Source: Clostridiales bacterium
GTDB lineage: Bacteria; Bacillota; Clostridia; TANB77; CAG-508
Direction of reading: 5' to 3'
Assembly (NCBI GenBank): GCA_019419955.1
Contig: JAHZIB010000005.1
Span: 17,267-81,266 of the forward strand
DNA: 64,000 nucleotides
Part shown: positions 29,964-39,423 of the stretch, piece by piece
Layout: each line of letters opens with the position of its first letter
How positions within the stretch are numbered: the first letter of the stretch is position 1
Notes under the pieces: model-generated
Databases searched by the model: none
The model's input: the letters and a program-made list of their open reading frames with translations, nothing else
Told to the model about the DNA's origin: nothing
Translations under genes and position numbers: made by a program

Positions 29964-32900
29964 TCAGCTTAATTTCATTGACAATAACTTACTCACTCCA
30001 TTTTCCTCCATAGTAACCCCATATACAGTATCTGCTGCTTCCATTGTTCCTTTTCTATGCGTTATTACTAGGAATTGGGTTTCCTTACTAAATTTCTTTA
30101 AATATTCTGCAAATCTATACACATTCACGTCATCAAGGGCTGCCTCTATCTCATCTAGTACACAGAACGGAGCTGGATTTATCTTTAATATCGCAAAGAG
30201 AAGCGCTATTGCTGTAAATGCTTTTTCACCACCAGATAATAACATCATGTTTTGTAGTTTTTTACCTGTTGGCTGTACTTGTATGTCGATGCCACATTCT
30301 AACACGTTTTCCTCATCTTCTAGTTTTAGTTCTGCTTTGCCACCTCCAAATAGCTCCACAAATACTTCATTAAAATTCTTATTTATAAGTTTAAACTGCT
30401 CTATAAACTGTTCCTTCATTGTCTGCGTCATATCTGAAATAATTTTTCTAAGTTTAGCCCCTGTATTTTCCAAGTCTAATCTTTGTTCACACATAAAATC
30501 ATATCTTTCTTTTGTTTTTTTATATTCCTCTATAGAATCAATATTTATACTTCCTAATTCCTTTATCTGCGTACGCAGTTGATTTACATCTCTTCCTGCT
30601 CTCTGTACATTTTGTGGCTTTTCGAAACCTTCTGTATTATTTGGAGTTAATTCATACTCTATCCATAAGTTGTTAACAACCTGTTCCAAATCTTGATCCA
30701 ATTTTGTTTTGCGAACATCCAATTTTACAATTTGTCCTTTTAAATCTTCTATAACACTAAACTTTTCATTTATTCTTTCTTCCACTGTTTTTAAACTTTC
30801 ACTCTTTGTAAGCCTATCATTTTTTAATTTCTCAACTATTCCAGAACTATTATTTACTTCTTCTTCTATTTTTTCGATTTCCGCTTCTAAATCACTTATT
30901 CTCTGCTCTAATGAAATGTTTTCCTCTTTAATCTCTTGCACATTTTCGTACTTATGCTGTACACTCTTATTATTCACTTCTATATCTTGCTTAATTCTCT
31001 CAACCATCTCATCTATTGAACTTCCACTCTCATCAAAAGAAGATACAGAAATCTTTAAATTAGTTATATCAAAATTTAAGTCGTCTATGTATTTTTGAGC
31101 ATCCCTATTATTTATTGCAAATCCCTCTACAATTTCGCTTAAGTTCTCTATCTGTTCTGTCAAATTAATAATCTGTTCTTGTCTTTGCTCTTTTTCTGTT
31201 TCATTATCTACTCTTTGTTTTTCTAGCGCTTCTATCTCTTGCCTTAATTTGCCCCTTCTATCTTCAAGTTTAGCAATTCCGTCATCCATACTTATAATTT
31301 TCTGTTCTTCTGCTGCATACTCCACCTCAATATCTTGAAGTTCCTTTTCTAATCTTGTTACCTCTTCTATCACATCTGCAACTGACTCAGAATATTCAGT
31401 TTTTTCTTTTGAAATCTTTTCTATCCTAGAATTTATCTCTTTTAAATTCTTTTCTAAGTCTTCTATTTCCCTGCTTCTTCCTAAAATATTTACGGTCTTT
31501 GTCTGAATAGAACCACCCGTAATTGCACCAGTATTACTTATAATATCACCATCTAAAGTAACAATTCTAAAAGAATATGAATTAAGTTTAGCCATTTGAA
31601 TTGCAGTATCCATATTTTCTACAACTAAGGTTCGCCCCAATAAATTAAGAACTATCTGTTCGTATTTTTTATCACATTTAACTAAATCTGATGCGACCCC
31701 AATGACTCCCTCTGTACTATTCTTTATCACTCTATCTAATTTTTTCCCTCTGATTGAAGAAACTGGCAAAAATGAAGCTCTACCCAATTTATGAATTCTT
31801 AAATGTTCTACCAATTTTTTTGCATCTTCTTCTGTATCTGTAACAATATTTTGTAATACTTGCCCTAAGCACATTTCTATGGCTGTCTCATACTTTTTAT
31901 CAACTGAAATTAAATTTGCAAAAACTCCATTCATCCCCTTATTCAGGTTGCTATCTTTTTCGCAATCAGTAAGTAATGATTTTACACTCCTAATATAGCC
32001 TTCTTTCTCTTTTTCTGTCTCTATCAAAAACTTCAACCTTGAATCCTTCATTCTTCCTTCATAAGTTAGTTCATTTAAAATAGTATCAAACTCTTTTATT
32101 TTAGTCATACTTTCATTCTTTTTGCCCTGCTTCTCTTCCAATTTTTTTACCATTTCATTTTTCTTATATTCAATATCATAAAAAGCTCTTGATTTTTCTT
32201 GCCTGTCACCCCTTGCACTATCAATCTCTAATGTTAAGCTCTGAACTTCACTACTCGCTGCCTTTTTTCTTTTCTCTATATTCTCGTAGTTTGTATCTAG
32301 TGCACTAATCTCTGAAATGATTTCATATTTTCGGTCTGTACTCTTCTCAATCTGCTCTTTTTTCTCCTCGATTTCCAATTCCTTAGTAGATAGTTTTTTA
32401 GTAATTTCTTCTAGTTCTTTTTCTTTCTCCTCTAACTCTTTATAAAACTTCTCCCTATTTAAAAAAAGAGTTTCCTTTTTTTCTAGCTTTTGTTTTTCTT
32501 CTTCCTCTAAATCTTTTATCCTTTCCTTAACCTCATTAATTTCTTTTTCCAGTCTTTCTTTATTTGATTGATTATTTTGTATTCTTTCCTTCGAAATTCC
32601 TATTTCAGAATTAATTTTTTCAATTTTATTAGTACTCTCAAACCCTATGTTCTGCATTTCCTCAATCTTTAAAGTAAGCTCATCAATTTCTTCCTTTAAC
32701 TGTTCTTTTGACTCTTGCAGTCTTTGCATTTTCTCATTTTCACCTGCATTTTGTCCTTCTACAATATTAATATCTTCAACAATTTTCTCCAATTTTTCCT
32801 TATATTCAGAAATATTATATAAAAACAATCCAACCTCTATATTTTTTAACTCTTCACGCAAATCCAAATATTTCCTTGCTTTATCAGACTGCATCTTAAG

Positions 32901-33512
32901 AGGTTCAATATTAGACTCAATTTCAGATAAAATATCATTAATCCTTAATAAATTTAGCTTAGTTTGTTCTAATTTTTTCTCAGATTCTGCCTTTCTAGTT
33001 CTATACTTTACTATTCCAGCTGCTTCCTCAAAAATCTTTCTTCTATCTTCAGATTTATTGCTCAAAATTTCATCTATCTTTCCCTGCCCAATTATGCTGT
33101 AACCATCTTTTCCAATGCCTGTATCCATAAAAAGCTCTAACACATCCTTTAACCTGCAAGGAACCTTGTTTATATAATAACCCGTCTCTCCACTCCTGTA
33201 TAATTTTCTTGTAACTGTAACTTCCGTATATTCTATAGGTAATTTTCCATCAGTGTTATCAATAACCATTGACACTTCAGCAAACCCAAGCGACTTTCTC
33301 GCTTGAGTTCCAGCAAAAATTATATCCTCAGACTTTGAACCTCTCAAGGACTTCATACTTTGCTCTCCCAGTACCCATCTTATTGCATCTGAAATATTAC
33401 TCTTTCCCGAACCATTTGGTCCTATAACTGAAGTAATACCACTTTTAAATTCCAAAACTGTTTTATCAGCAAAAGATTTAAACCCTTGTAATTCTAATCT
33501 TTTCAAATACAT
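29964..33512 (-). CDS. smc: Chromosome segregation ATPase SMC
   Basis: The condensin core that compacts and separates chromosomes. N-terminal head with Walker A GPNGSGKSNISDAI; long coiled coil (about residues 170-500); hinge (about 505-665, GVFANLISVDKKYETAIEMCLG...TGAITGG); second coiled coil; C-terminal head with signature LLSGGEKAFTAIALLFAIL and Walker B FCVLDEIEAALDD. 1182 aa is full length. The ATG follows AAGGAG. Rnc and ftsY, often nearby, are not seen. Promoter at 33549-33577. Confidence 0.98.
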   Translation of the reverse strand: MYLKRLELQGFKSFADKTVLEFKSGITSVIGPNGSGKSNISDAIRWVLGEQSMKSLRGSKSEDIIFAGTQARKSLGFAEVSMVIDNTDGKLPIEYTEVTVTRKLYRSGETGYYINKVPCRLKDVLELFMDTGIGKDGYSIIGQGKIDEILSNKSEDRRKIFEEAAGIVKYRTRKAESEKKLEQTKLNLLRINDILSEIESNIEPLKMQSDKARKYLDLREELKNIEVGLFLYNISEYKEKLEKIVEDINIVEGQNAGENEKMQRLQESKEQLKEEIDELTLKIEEMQNIGFESTNKIEKINSEIGISKERIQNNQSNKERLEKEINEVKERIKDLEEEEKQKLEKKETLFLNREKFYKELEEKEKELEEITKKLSTKELEIEEKKEQIEKSTDRKYEIISEISALDTNYENIEKRKKAASSEVQSLTLEIDSARGDRQEKSRAFYDIEYKKNEMVKKLEEKQGKKNESMTKIKEFDTILNELTYEGRMKDSRLKFLIETEKEKEGYIRSVKSLLTDCEKDSNLNKGMNGVFANLISVDKKYETAIEMCLGQVLQNIVTDTEEDAKKLVEHLRIHKLGRASFLPVSSIRGKKLDRVIKNSTEGVIGVASDLVKCDKKYEQIVLNLLGRTLVVENMDTAIQMAKLNSYSFRIVTLDGDIISNTGAITGGSIQTKTVNILGRSREIEDLEKNLKEINSRIEKISKEKTEYSESVADVIEEVTRLEKELQDIEVEYAAEEQKIISMDDGIAKLEDRRGKLRQEIEALEKQRVDNETEKEQRQEQIINLTEQIENLSEIVEGFAINNRDAQKYIDDLNFDITNLKISVSSFDESGSSIDEMVERIKQDIEVNNKSVQHKYENVQEIKEENISLEQRISDLEAEIEKIEEEVNNSSGIVEKLKNDRLTKSESLKTVEERINEKFSVIEDLKGQIVKLDVRKTKLDQDLEQVVNNLWIEYELTPNNTEGFEKPQNVQRAGRDVNQLRTQIKELGSINIDSIEEYKKTKERYDFMCEQRLDLENTGAKLRKIISDMTQTMKEQFIEQFKLINKNFNEVFVELFGGGKAELKLEDEENVLECGIDIQVQPTGKKLQNMMLLSGGEKAFTAIALLFAILKINPAPFCVLDEIEAALDDVNVYRFAEYLKKFSKETQFLVITHRKGTMEAADTVYGVTMEENGVSKLLSMKLS

Positions 33513-33548
33513 ATTATTCTCCTTTTATCTTAAGTCATCATATCGTAA

Positions 33549-33577
33549 ATTATATAGCAATTTATGCTTTTTTTCAA
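33549..33577 (-). promoter_or_regulatory. Predicted promoter of smc
   Basis: TTGAAA, 17 bases, TATAAT on the minus strand, about 40 bases before the start. Confidence 0.7.
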
Positions 33578-33606
33578 TAAATTTCCGTTTTTTTGTACAA
33601 AATGGG

Positions 33607-33654
33607 ACAAAAAAAGAGCAATATTGCCCTTTTTCGTTAAGAAACATTGCTCTT
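33607..33654 (-). terminator. Terminator overlapping the end of the XRE gene
   Basis: AAGAGCAAT (33646-33654, in the last codons) pairs with ATTGCTCTT (33614-33622), with a T tract following on the minus strand. An alternative inner stem is GGGCAATATTGCTC. Confidence 0.7.
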
Positions 33655-33972
33655 ATTAAAATATTCAATCATATGAATTATTGTTTCTTGGTTATTGGGC
33701 TTTAACTTATCAAATCCAAACAAAGCACTATTTATTTCTCTTTTTCCTTTAACATCTAAATATGTGCTAAATATTTCATCTAATCCAATACCAAATAAAT
33801 TGCATATTCTAACTAACACTTCATATGACGGCTTCGACCTGTCCTGTTCTATGTCTCCTATGTACCTAGGTGAACATTCAATCGCTTCAGCTAATTTTTC
33901 TTGTGTATAGCCATGGCTCTTTCTTATTGCCTGTATGTTCTTTCCGATTTTTATTACCCTTGCTTTTTTCAT
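33637..33972 (-). CDS. XRE-family transcriptional regulator
   Basis: 111 aa. The N-terminal helix-turn-helix (residues about 10-65) is typical: IGKNIQAIRKSHGYTQEKLAEAIECS, then YIGDIEQDRSKPSYEVLVRICNLFGIGLDEIF. The C-terminal 40 residues have no recognisable fold; they could mediate dimerisation. It sits between smc and the amidohydrolase gene on the same strand and ends in a terminator, so it is separate from smc. Targets are not evident from the sequence. Confidence 0.88.
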   Translation of the reverse strand: MKKARVIKIGKNIQAIRKSHGYTQEKLAEAIECSPRYIGDIEQDRSKPSYEVLVRICNLFGIGLDEIFSTYLDVKGKREINSALFGFDKLKPNNQETIIHMIEYFNKSNVS

Positions 33973-34092
33973 ATTTCACCCCTTCGAATAAAATTTTACA
34001 AATATATGATAGCAAAGGTAACCATTAGATAAAACGAATTAAAAACGTACGCAGTACTTATATGTTTCTGTTTACGCGGTGTTAAATTATTT

Positions 34093-35373
34093 TTAATGGT
34101 TTGTATATTTAAATTTATTCATTATATATTCAACATCTATTATCAAAATTTTTCTATTTTCCATAAGTACATTGCCATTAACAATAGTTGTATCTACACT
34201 ATTTCCATTTGTGTTATATACAAGATTCGAAATTATATCATTGTTAGGTATAAGTTTTATATTATCCAATTTTTCTCCTATATCTACAATAATAATGTCT
34301 GCTTCTTTTCCTTCTTCAATACTCCCTATCTTATTCTCTAATCCTAGCAACTTTGCACCATTTATTGTAGCCATCTTTATTACATCCTTAGAGGAAATTT
34401 TTTCCTCATTTTCATATATGCCACCTTGAATAAGCCCTGCAATTTTCATAGTCTCAAACATATCAAGATTGTTTCCTGATCCCTGCCCATCTGTGCCAAG
34501 TGCAACATTTAATCCCCTATGCAAATACTTCGTAGTATCTGCAATTTTGCAACCAAGCCTTAAATTTGAAACAGGATTATGTGAAATACCACAATCCATA
34601 TTTTTAAGAATTGCCAAAGTCTGCTCATCAATTTTTACCCCATGAGCTAAAATAACATGTAATCCATCAAAATATTTTTTTAAAACCTCTCCTGCTGTCA
34701 TATTGTGCATTTTCTTTATATCTTCTATTTCATCTATACTCTCCAAAAAATGAACATGAATTGGCAGATTATACTTTTTAGCTAAATTCTTTGACTCTTC
34801 TAATACTTTTCCAGAGCATGTATATAACCCGTGTGGAGCTACTGAGTAAGTGATTAATTCATTATTTTTATCTCTGGTTTCATATAACTTTATAAATTCC
34901 TCAATTCTATTATTTGAAGCTTTTTCCCCATCAGTATCCATTAAAACTCTAGTAATCACTGCTCTCATCTTGCTTTCTTCTAAAGCTTTTCTTATTTCTT
35001 CTGAGAAAAAATAATGGTCATTAACACATGTAGTTCCAGTAGATAACATTTCAATAATTGACAACATACTAGCATTATATACTTCTTCTTGAGTAAGTTT
35101 AGCTTCTCTAGGCCAAATTTTTTCATTTAACCATGTATATAAATTGCAACCTTCAAAAGTACCTCTAAAAATGCTCATTGCAATATGTGCATGTGTATTA
35201 ACTAACCCAGGCATTACAACTTTATTACTTGCATCAATCACTTTTTCATTAATTTCTGGCTCTATTTTTTCACAAATTTTACTAATTAAGTTCTCTCTTA
35301 TTCTAATATCTAATTTCTTTACCTTAACATCATTACTTTCAAAAATTATTACATTTCCATTCTTTATTAACAT
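34093..35373 (-). CDS. Amidohydrolase, MtaD/SsnA-type deaminase
   Basis: A metal-dependent hydrolase of the family deaminating S-adenosylhomocysteine, 5'-methylthioadenosine or related adenosines and guanine. Signatures: PGLVNTHAHIAMSIFRG (HxH metal site), VHFLES, HGVKID, GISHNPVSNLRLG, and the metal Asp in LGTDGQGSGNNLDMFE; KIGSIEEGKEADIIIVD near the end. The likely start is the ATG of MLIKNGNV. An ATG five codons upstream has no ribosome site. The exact substrate cannot be told from sequence alone. Confidence 0.88.
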   Translation of the reverse strand: MLIKNGNVIIFESNDVKVKKLDIRIRENLISKICEKIEPEINEKVIDASNKVVMPGLVNTHAHIAMSIFRGTFEGCNLYTWLNEKIWPREAKLTQEEVYNASMLSIIEMLSTGTTCVNDHYFFSEEIRKALEESKMRAVITRVLMDTDGEKASNNRIEEFIKLYETRDKNNELITYSVAPHGLYTCSGKVLEESKNLAKKYNLPIHVHFLESIDEIEDIKKMHNMTAGEVLKKYFDGLHVILAHGVKIDEQTLAILKNMDCGISHNPVSNLRLGCKIADTTKYLHRGLNVALGTDGQGSGNNLDMFETMKIAGLIQGGIYENEEKISSKDVIKMATINGAKLLGLENKIGSIEEGKEADIIIVDIGEKLDNIKLIPNNDIISNLVYNTNGNSVDTTIVNGNVLMENRKILIIDVEYIMNKFKYTNH

Positions 35374-36035
35374 CAATTCCAACCCCATTTTTTTTTAATA
35401 ATATTTAACTTTTTATATTATATATTAAATATTATTTTGTTTCAATATTTTACTAAGTTAAATGTCGCTATAGGTTAACTTCCTATAGCGACATTTGCTA
35501 TAAAACTGATATTAATCTCCAGCTAAAAACAATATACCTACCTTATAACCTAATATACATTACTGCATAAATAAGCTAATCACCAAATATATTGCTCATT
35601 TGCTCGACTACAAATGCACCCATAATAGCCATATTCATCCTCAAAGGACTAATAACAACCACTATTAAATACAAGAATAATCTTAACTTCGAATATATTA
35701 CATATGGTTCAACCATACATTTATAAAATTATACCTACAGAAAATAAAATTGAATAAATATAACTTTTGTATAGCTTTAGCACAAATAATATACTCTCAT
35801 CGCCGACATATACTAATATAAGGTCATTACACTATTATACATCTTTGCTCGAATAAAATACAACATGTAAGATCACATCATATGTTACTCTTATTTCAAC
35901 TAATATCAATCTTATGTTATTATTATGTTCATTTATTTTTTTATTATTCATTTTTTTGAAAAAATTATTGTTTTTTTATAATTTTTATTGTATGATTAAT
36001 TTATAACTGAAGAAAAGAGGTAAGGAAAAACTTAT
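35374..36035. other. Long gene-poor interval with a perfect hairpin
   Basis: 650 AT-rich bases between divergent genes. It holds the hairpin at 35460-35496 and the upstream region of the HD-GYP gene. A 46-codon minus-strand frame (35576-35716), with a hydrophobic middle, has no convincing ribosome site and I do not call it a gene. Confidence 0.6.
35460..35496. repeat. Perfect 15-bp hairpin
   Basis: AAATGTCGCTATAGG and its exact inverse around a 7-base loop, about 85 bases upstream of the amidohydrolase start. No T tract follows on the plus strand and only a weak one follows on the minus strand. Confidence 0.8.
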
Positions 36036-36968
36036 ATGAAAAATGAAAAGTTTGATTTCTATAGTCCTATTAATTTAAAGTCCTATAATTTAGACAAAAC
36101 CATGCGCTATCAACTAGATGTTTTGGGAAGCCTAGATTTTTTTACACGTAGACATAGTGAAAACGTTGCAAATTTGGTTTGTAGAATTTGCGAATATTTA
36201 CACTGCAACCAAAAATTTACAATTTATTGTACTATTTCTGCATATCTACACGATATAGGAAAACTTTTTATTCCTTTAGAAATATTAAATAAACCAACTA
36301 AGCTTACTGATGAGGAATTTGAGATAATGAAAACACATACAACCAAAGGTTATGAAATGTGTATGAAAGATTTGAAGTTAAGACCATATGCAATTGGCGC
36401 ACTAGACCATCATGAAGCGTTGAACGGCACAGGTTATCCAAATGGTATAACTAATATTCCGATGGAAGCTCAAATTATTCGTGTTGCAGATGAGTATGAT
36501 GCTATTGTAACTAAAAGACAGTACAAAACTCATGTTAATATTTCTGATACATTAAGAGATTTGATTAAAGATGCACAACCAGATCCAAAATTTATAGCAC
36601 TTGACCATCTTGCACAAAACTATAAAGTGGGAAAAATTAATAAAAGAGTTCTTCGTATGTTATTCAAAGTTGTTATAGATGATATCCTATATGAAATTAG
36701 CTGTCTATATGAATATATAGATTATTTAAAAGAAAATATTAAAAGGTTAGAATTAATTTTGAAATATTCTGATAAAATGGATGAAGCCAAAACCGATAAG
36801 AAAAAATCGTATTATAAAGAGGGCATGAAAATGTTGTTTCAGGTTGACGAAAATTTTAATAATTATAGACAAGTCTACGATGATTACAAAGAAGCTCTGA
36901 ATATTAGAACTGATAGAGTACAAAAACTTTACGATGAGATTAAAATTATAAAGAAATTAGAAATTTGA
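36036..36968 (+). CDS. HD-GYP domain protein
   Basis: 310 aa. The HD-GYP fold occupies about residues 30-205: HSENVANL, the metal motif AYLHDIGKLFIP, HTTKGYEM, DHHEALNGTGYPNG (the GYP signature) and RVADEYDAI. Such proteins commonly hydrolyse cyclic di-GMP. The C-terminal 100 residues are helical and Lys/Glu-rich, probably coiled coil. There is no N-terminal receiver or membrane segment, so input may come through the C-terminal helix. It is one of few plus-strand genes and stands alone, with a terminator behind it. Confidence 0.88.
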   Translation: MKNEKFDFYSPINLKSYNLDKTMRYQLDVLGSLDFFTRRHSENVANLVCRICEYLHCNQKFTIYCTISAYLHDIGKLFIPLEILNKPTKLTDEEFEIMKTHTTKGYEMCMKDLKLRPYAIGALDHHEALNGTGYPNGITNIPMEAQIIRVADEYDAIVTKRQYKTHVNISDTLRDLIKDAQPDPKFIALDHLAQNYKVGKINKRVLRMLFKVVIDDILYEISCLYEYIDYLKENIKRLELILKYSDKMDEAKTDKKKSYYKEGMKMLFQVDENFNNYRQVYDDYKEALNIRTDRVQKLYDEIKIIKKLEI

Positions 36969-36983
36969 GTTATAAATGTATTA

Positions 36984-37022
36984 AGGACACATCTATCTAG
37001 TAAGATGTGTCCTATAATATTT
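36984..37022 (+). terminator. Terminator of the HD-GYP gene
   Basis: Stem AGGACACATCT / AGATGTGTCCT with an 8-base loop, followed by an AT-rich tail with TTTT. Confidence 0.7.
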
Positions 37023-37051
37023 TGCAAATAAGGCAATAACCTATGTTGGTC

Positions 37052-37399
37052 TTATTCTAGTCCAAAGCTTACTCCTAAAGCATTATTCACCTGATTTATT
37101 ATCTTTTCATCATCAATATGACCTATTTTTTCTTTCAATCTGCTTTTATCTATAGTTCTAATTTGTTCCGTTAGAACAACTGAATCAGCCTTTAATCCAT
37201 TATCTTGTGAACCAATTTCGATATGTGTTGGTAATTTGTTTTTTCCAGTCTGTGATGTAATTGCTGCAGCTATAACTGTTGGACTATGCTTATTTCCAAT
37301 ATCGTTCTGAATAATTAAAACAGGTCTTATCCCTCCCTGTTCAGATCCTACAACTGGACTTAAGTCTGCATAAAACATATCTCCTCTTTTTATTACCAT
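37052..37399 (-). CDS. MazF/EndoA-type endoribonuclease toxin
   Basis: A PemK/MazF-fold mRNA interferase, about 115 aa. Signatures: [32 protein letters not shown], then [11 protein letters not shown] and [18 protein letters not shown]. It closely resembles Bacillus EndoA. The start is the ATG of MVIKRGD behind AGGAG; an upstream in-frame GTG lies inside the ribosome site. No antitoxin gene is visible directly upstream: the neighbour there is a membrane protein. Bacillus and clostridia normally have ndoAI next to it, so its absence is notable. Confidence 0.92.
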   Translation of the reverse strand: MVIKRGDMFYADLSPVVGSEQGGIRPVLIIQNDIGNKHSPTVIAAAITSQTGKNKLPTHIEIGSQDNGLKADSVVLTEQIRTIDKSRLKEKIGHIDDEKIINQVNNALGVSFGLE

Positions 37400-37478
37400 A
37401 TTATTCACTCCTAATAATTTGTATATTTAAGGCCTATTTTTTAATATATTTCAAATTTAGTTCAAAGCACAAAATAAA

Positions 37479-38165
37479 TTAGCATAATATAGCATCTGTT
37501 TCAATCTTCTTACAAGCTACTATTTCATCTTTGCTCAAGCTATTTATTTTGACTTCATTATATAATATGTAAACCACAGATTTTTCGTTAATATCTTGTA
37601 TCGTCATTTTTGTCGGTTTTCCTGTGTTTTTGTCTAAATATAATTTTTTAAGCTGCTTATATTTATTATTATTTTTTGTTTCTAAAATTATTTGCTCTTC
37701 ATCTTTATATATTTTTGAATCACTATTTTCTTTATAATCTAAAATAAAAGACTCTAAACACAAAAAACTATTTGACAGATATTTATAATTCTCGTAAATT
37801 TTAGATAAATTAAGTTTTGTATTTTTTACTGTTAAATTTGTCCCATCATAAATCATCTCCACACCCTCAAGATTACTTGGTTCTAGGACAGTCTGGTGAG
37901 AAATGTTTGGTTTTATATATTTCTGAAGTAATACATATTCATTCTTATTTTTGTTACTTTCAATTGTTACCGAAATTTTTGCTTCATATGAACTAATACT
38001 TAAAATATACTCTTCAATTTCCTTAATTGTTTTGTTACTCATAGTATTACCAATTTCAGAAATTTTATAATTATTTTTTATAAAAAATACAAAAAAAATT
38101 ACAATAAGAAAAATAATTACTAAAGTTATAGCAATTGTTTTTTTGTTTTTTAGTAAATTATGCAT
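37479..38165 (-). CDS. Membrane-anchored LolA/outer-lipoprotein-sorting-like protein
   Basis: 228 aa from the ATG of MHNLLKN behind GGAGG. One N-terminal transmembrane helix (about 9-30) and an extracellular domain with YEAKISVTIESNKNKNEYVLLQKY, then MIYDGTNLTVKN and LYLDKNTGKPTKMTIQD. These are features of the LolA-like beta fold found in Gram-positive germination or anti-sigma proteins. The assignment is by resemblance of pattern only. It lies between dusB and the mazF-type gene. Confidence 0.6.
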   Translation of the reverse strand: MHNLLKNKKTIAITLVIIFLIVIFFVFFIKNNYKISEIGNTMSNKTIKEIEEYILSISSYEAKISVTIESNKNKNEYVLLQKYIKPNISHQTVLEPSNLEGVEMIYDGTNLTVKNTKLNLSKIYENYKYLSNSFLCLESFILDYKENSDSKIYKDEEQIILETKNNNKYKQLKKLYLDKNTGKPTKMTIQDINEKSVVYILYNEVKINSLSKDEIVACKKIETDAILC

Positions 38166-38256
38166 AATTACCTCCATTTGAGTAAGGAATAACACTATAT
38201 GCGGTTTTCCTATACAATCGAAAAAGTAGGTTATATTAACCTACTTTCATTTTATT

Positions 38257-39228
38257 TTATATAGAGCAAAAATATTCGCTGAGGCAGTCAATAAGCTCAT
38301 CCTGCCTTGTAATTCTGTTTATTTTTTCTCGTATTTTACTTGCATTTTTTGTATTTTTTACATAATATGCTAGATGCTTTCTCATCTCCTTAATTCCAGT
38401 ATCCTCTCCTTTTTCATTTACCTCTAACTCTATGTGTCTTTTTATAACTTCAAGTCTCTCTTCATTGCTAACCTCTCTTTGTGGTTTTCCTTCTAAAAAA
38501 TTTACAATCTCCTCAAATATCCATGGGTTTCCAATTGATGCCCTACCAATCATAATTCCGTCGACGTTAGTTCTTTCAAACATTTTTAACGCATCTTCTT
38601 TTGATTTAATATCTCCATTTCCTATCACTGGGATTTTTACTGTTTCTTTTACTTTTTTTATAATTTCCCAATCTACCTCTCCTGAATAGTATTCTTCTCT
38701 GGTTCTTCCATGAACTGTAATCGCTGCAACTCCTGCCTCTTCCAAAATTCTTGCTGCTTCTATCGCAACAATATTATCTTTATCCCATCCTTTTCTTATT
38801 TTAGCTGTAACAGGTACTTTTGAAGCATCTACCACTGTTTTTGCAATATTTCCTAAAAGCTCCAAATCTAATAATAATTTGCTACCATCTCCATTTTTTA
38901 CTATTTTAGGAGCAGGACACCCCATATTTATATCTACTATATCCACTATATTGCTCACATATTCACTTGCATATTTTAATGCATTTAAATCACTTCCGAA
39001 AATTTGTGCAGCAACTGGTCTATGCTCACCCTCTACATCCAACAATAACTTTGTTTTTCCATCATCATAAAATAATCCTTTACTGCTAACCATTTCAGTA
39101 CATGTAAGCCCTGCTCCATATTTTTCGCATATCGTTCTAAATGGCAGGTCAGTAATACCTGCCATTGGCGCTAACATTATATTATTTCTTAGTTCTACAT
39201 TTCCAATTTTAATTTTTTTTAAGTACAT
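38257..39228 (-). CDS. dusB: tRNA-dihydrouridine synthase
   Basis: A flavoenzyme reducing uridines in tRNA. Signatures: NIMLAPMAGITDLPFR, VDINMGCPAPKIVKNGDGSKLL (catalytic Cys in GCPAP), ITVHGRTREEYYSG and GIMIGRASIGNPWIF. 323 aa, usual length. The ATG follows AGGAG. It lies downstream of rodA but a repeat-rich gap of about 200 bases separates them, so it is probably transcribed separately or as a distal gene. Confidence 0.95.
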   Translation of the reverse strand: MYLKKIKIGNVELRNNIMLAPMAGITDLPFRTICEKYGAGLTCTEMVSSKGLFYDDGKTKLLLDVEGEHRPVAAQIFGSDLNALKYASEYVSNIVDIVDINMGCPAPKIVKNGDGSKLLLDLELLGNIAKTVVDASKVPVTAKIRKGWDKDNIVAIEAARILEEAGVAAITVHGRTREEYYSGEVDWEIIKKVKETVKIPVIGNGDIKSKEDALKMFERTNVDGIMIGRASIGNPWIFEEIVNFLEGKPQREVSNEERLEVIKRHIELEVNEKGEDTGIKEMRKHLAYYVKNTKNASKIREKINRITRQDELIDCLSEYFCSI

Positions 39229-39254
39229 TTTATCTCCTAACTTTTATTACTTAT

Positions 39255-39420
39255 CTGGAGATTTCGCAAGAAACCTACCTTTGTTGTTCAGGAAATTTCA
39301 GGCGAAATTTCCTATACAATAAGAAAGGCATTTCGCAGGGTAAGTCTCTGAAACAACAACAAAATACAGTTTTTGGCTCGGACAGTTCAAGGTGGCTTAC
39401 CTTTGTTGTTCCTGAAATCG
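39255..39420. repeat. Dispersed intergenic repeat, copies 2a and 2b
   Basis: Two neighbouring units. 39276-39312 has CCTACCTTTGTTGTTCAGG and TTTCAGGCGAAATTTCCTAT. 39314-39420 has TTTGGCTCGGACAGTTCAAG and CTTACCTTTGTTGTTCC. They align with 23464-23566 and 42171-42253. Confidence 0.65.
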
Positions 39421-39423
39421 ATG

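Noticed and set aside
35576..35716. 46-codon minus-strand frame with a hydrophobic centre
   Set aside because: No ribosome site, no recognisable family, and it lies in AT-rich intergenic DNA; kept only as a note.
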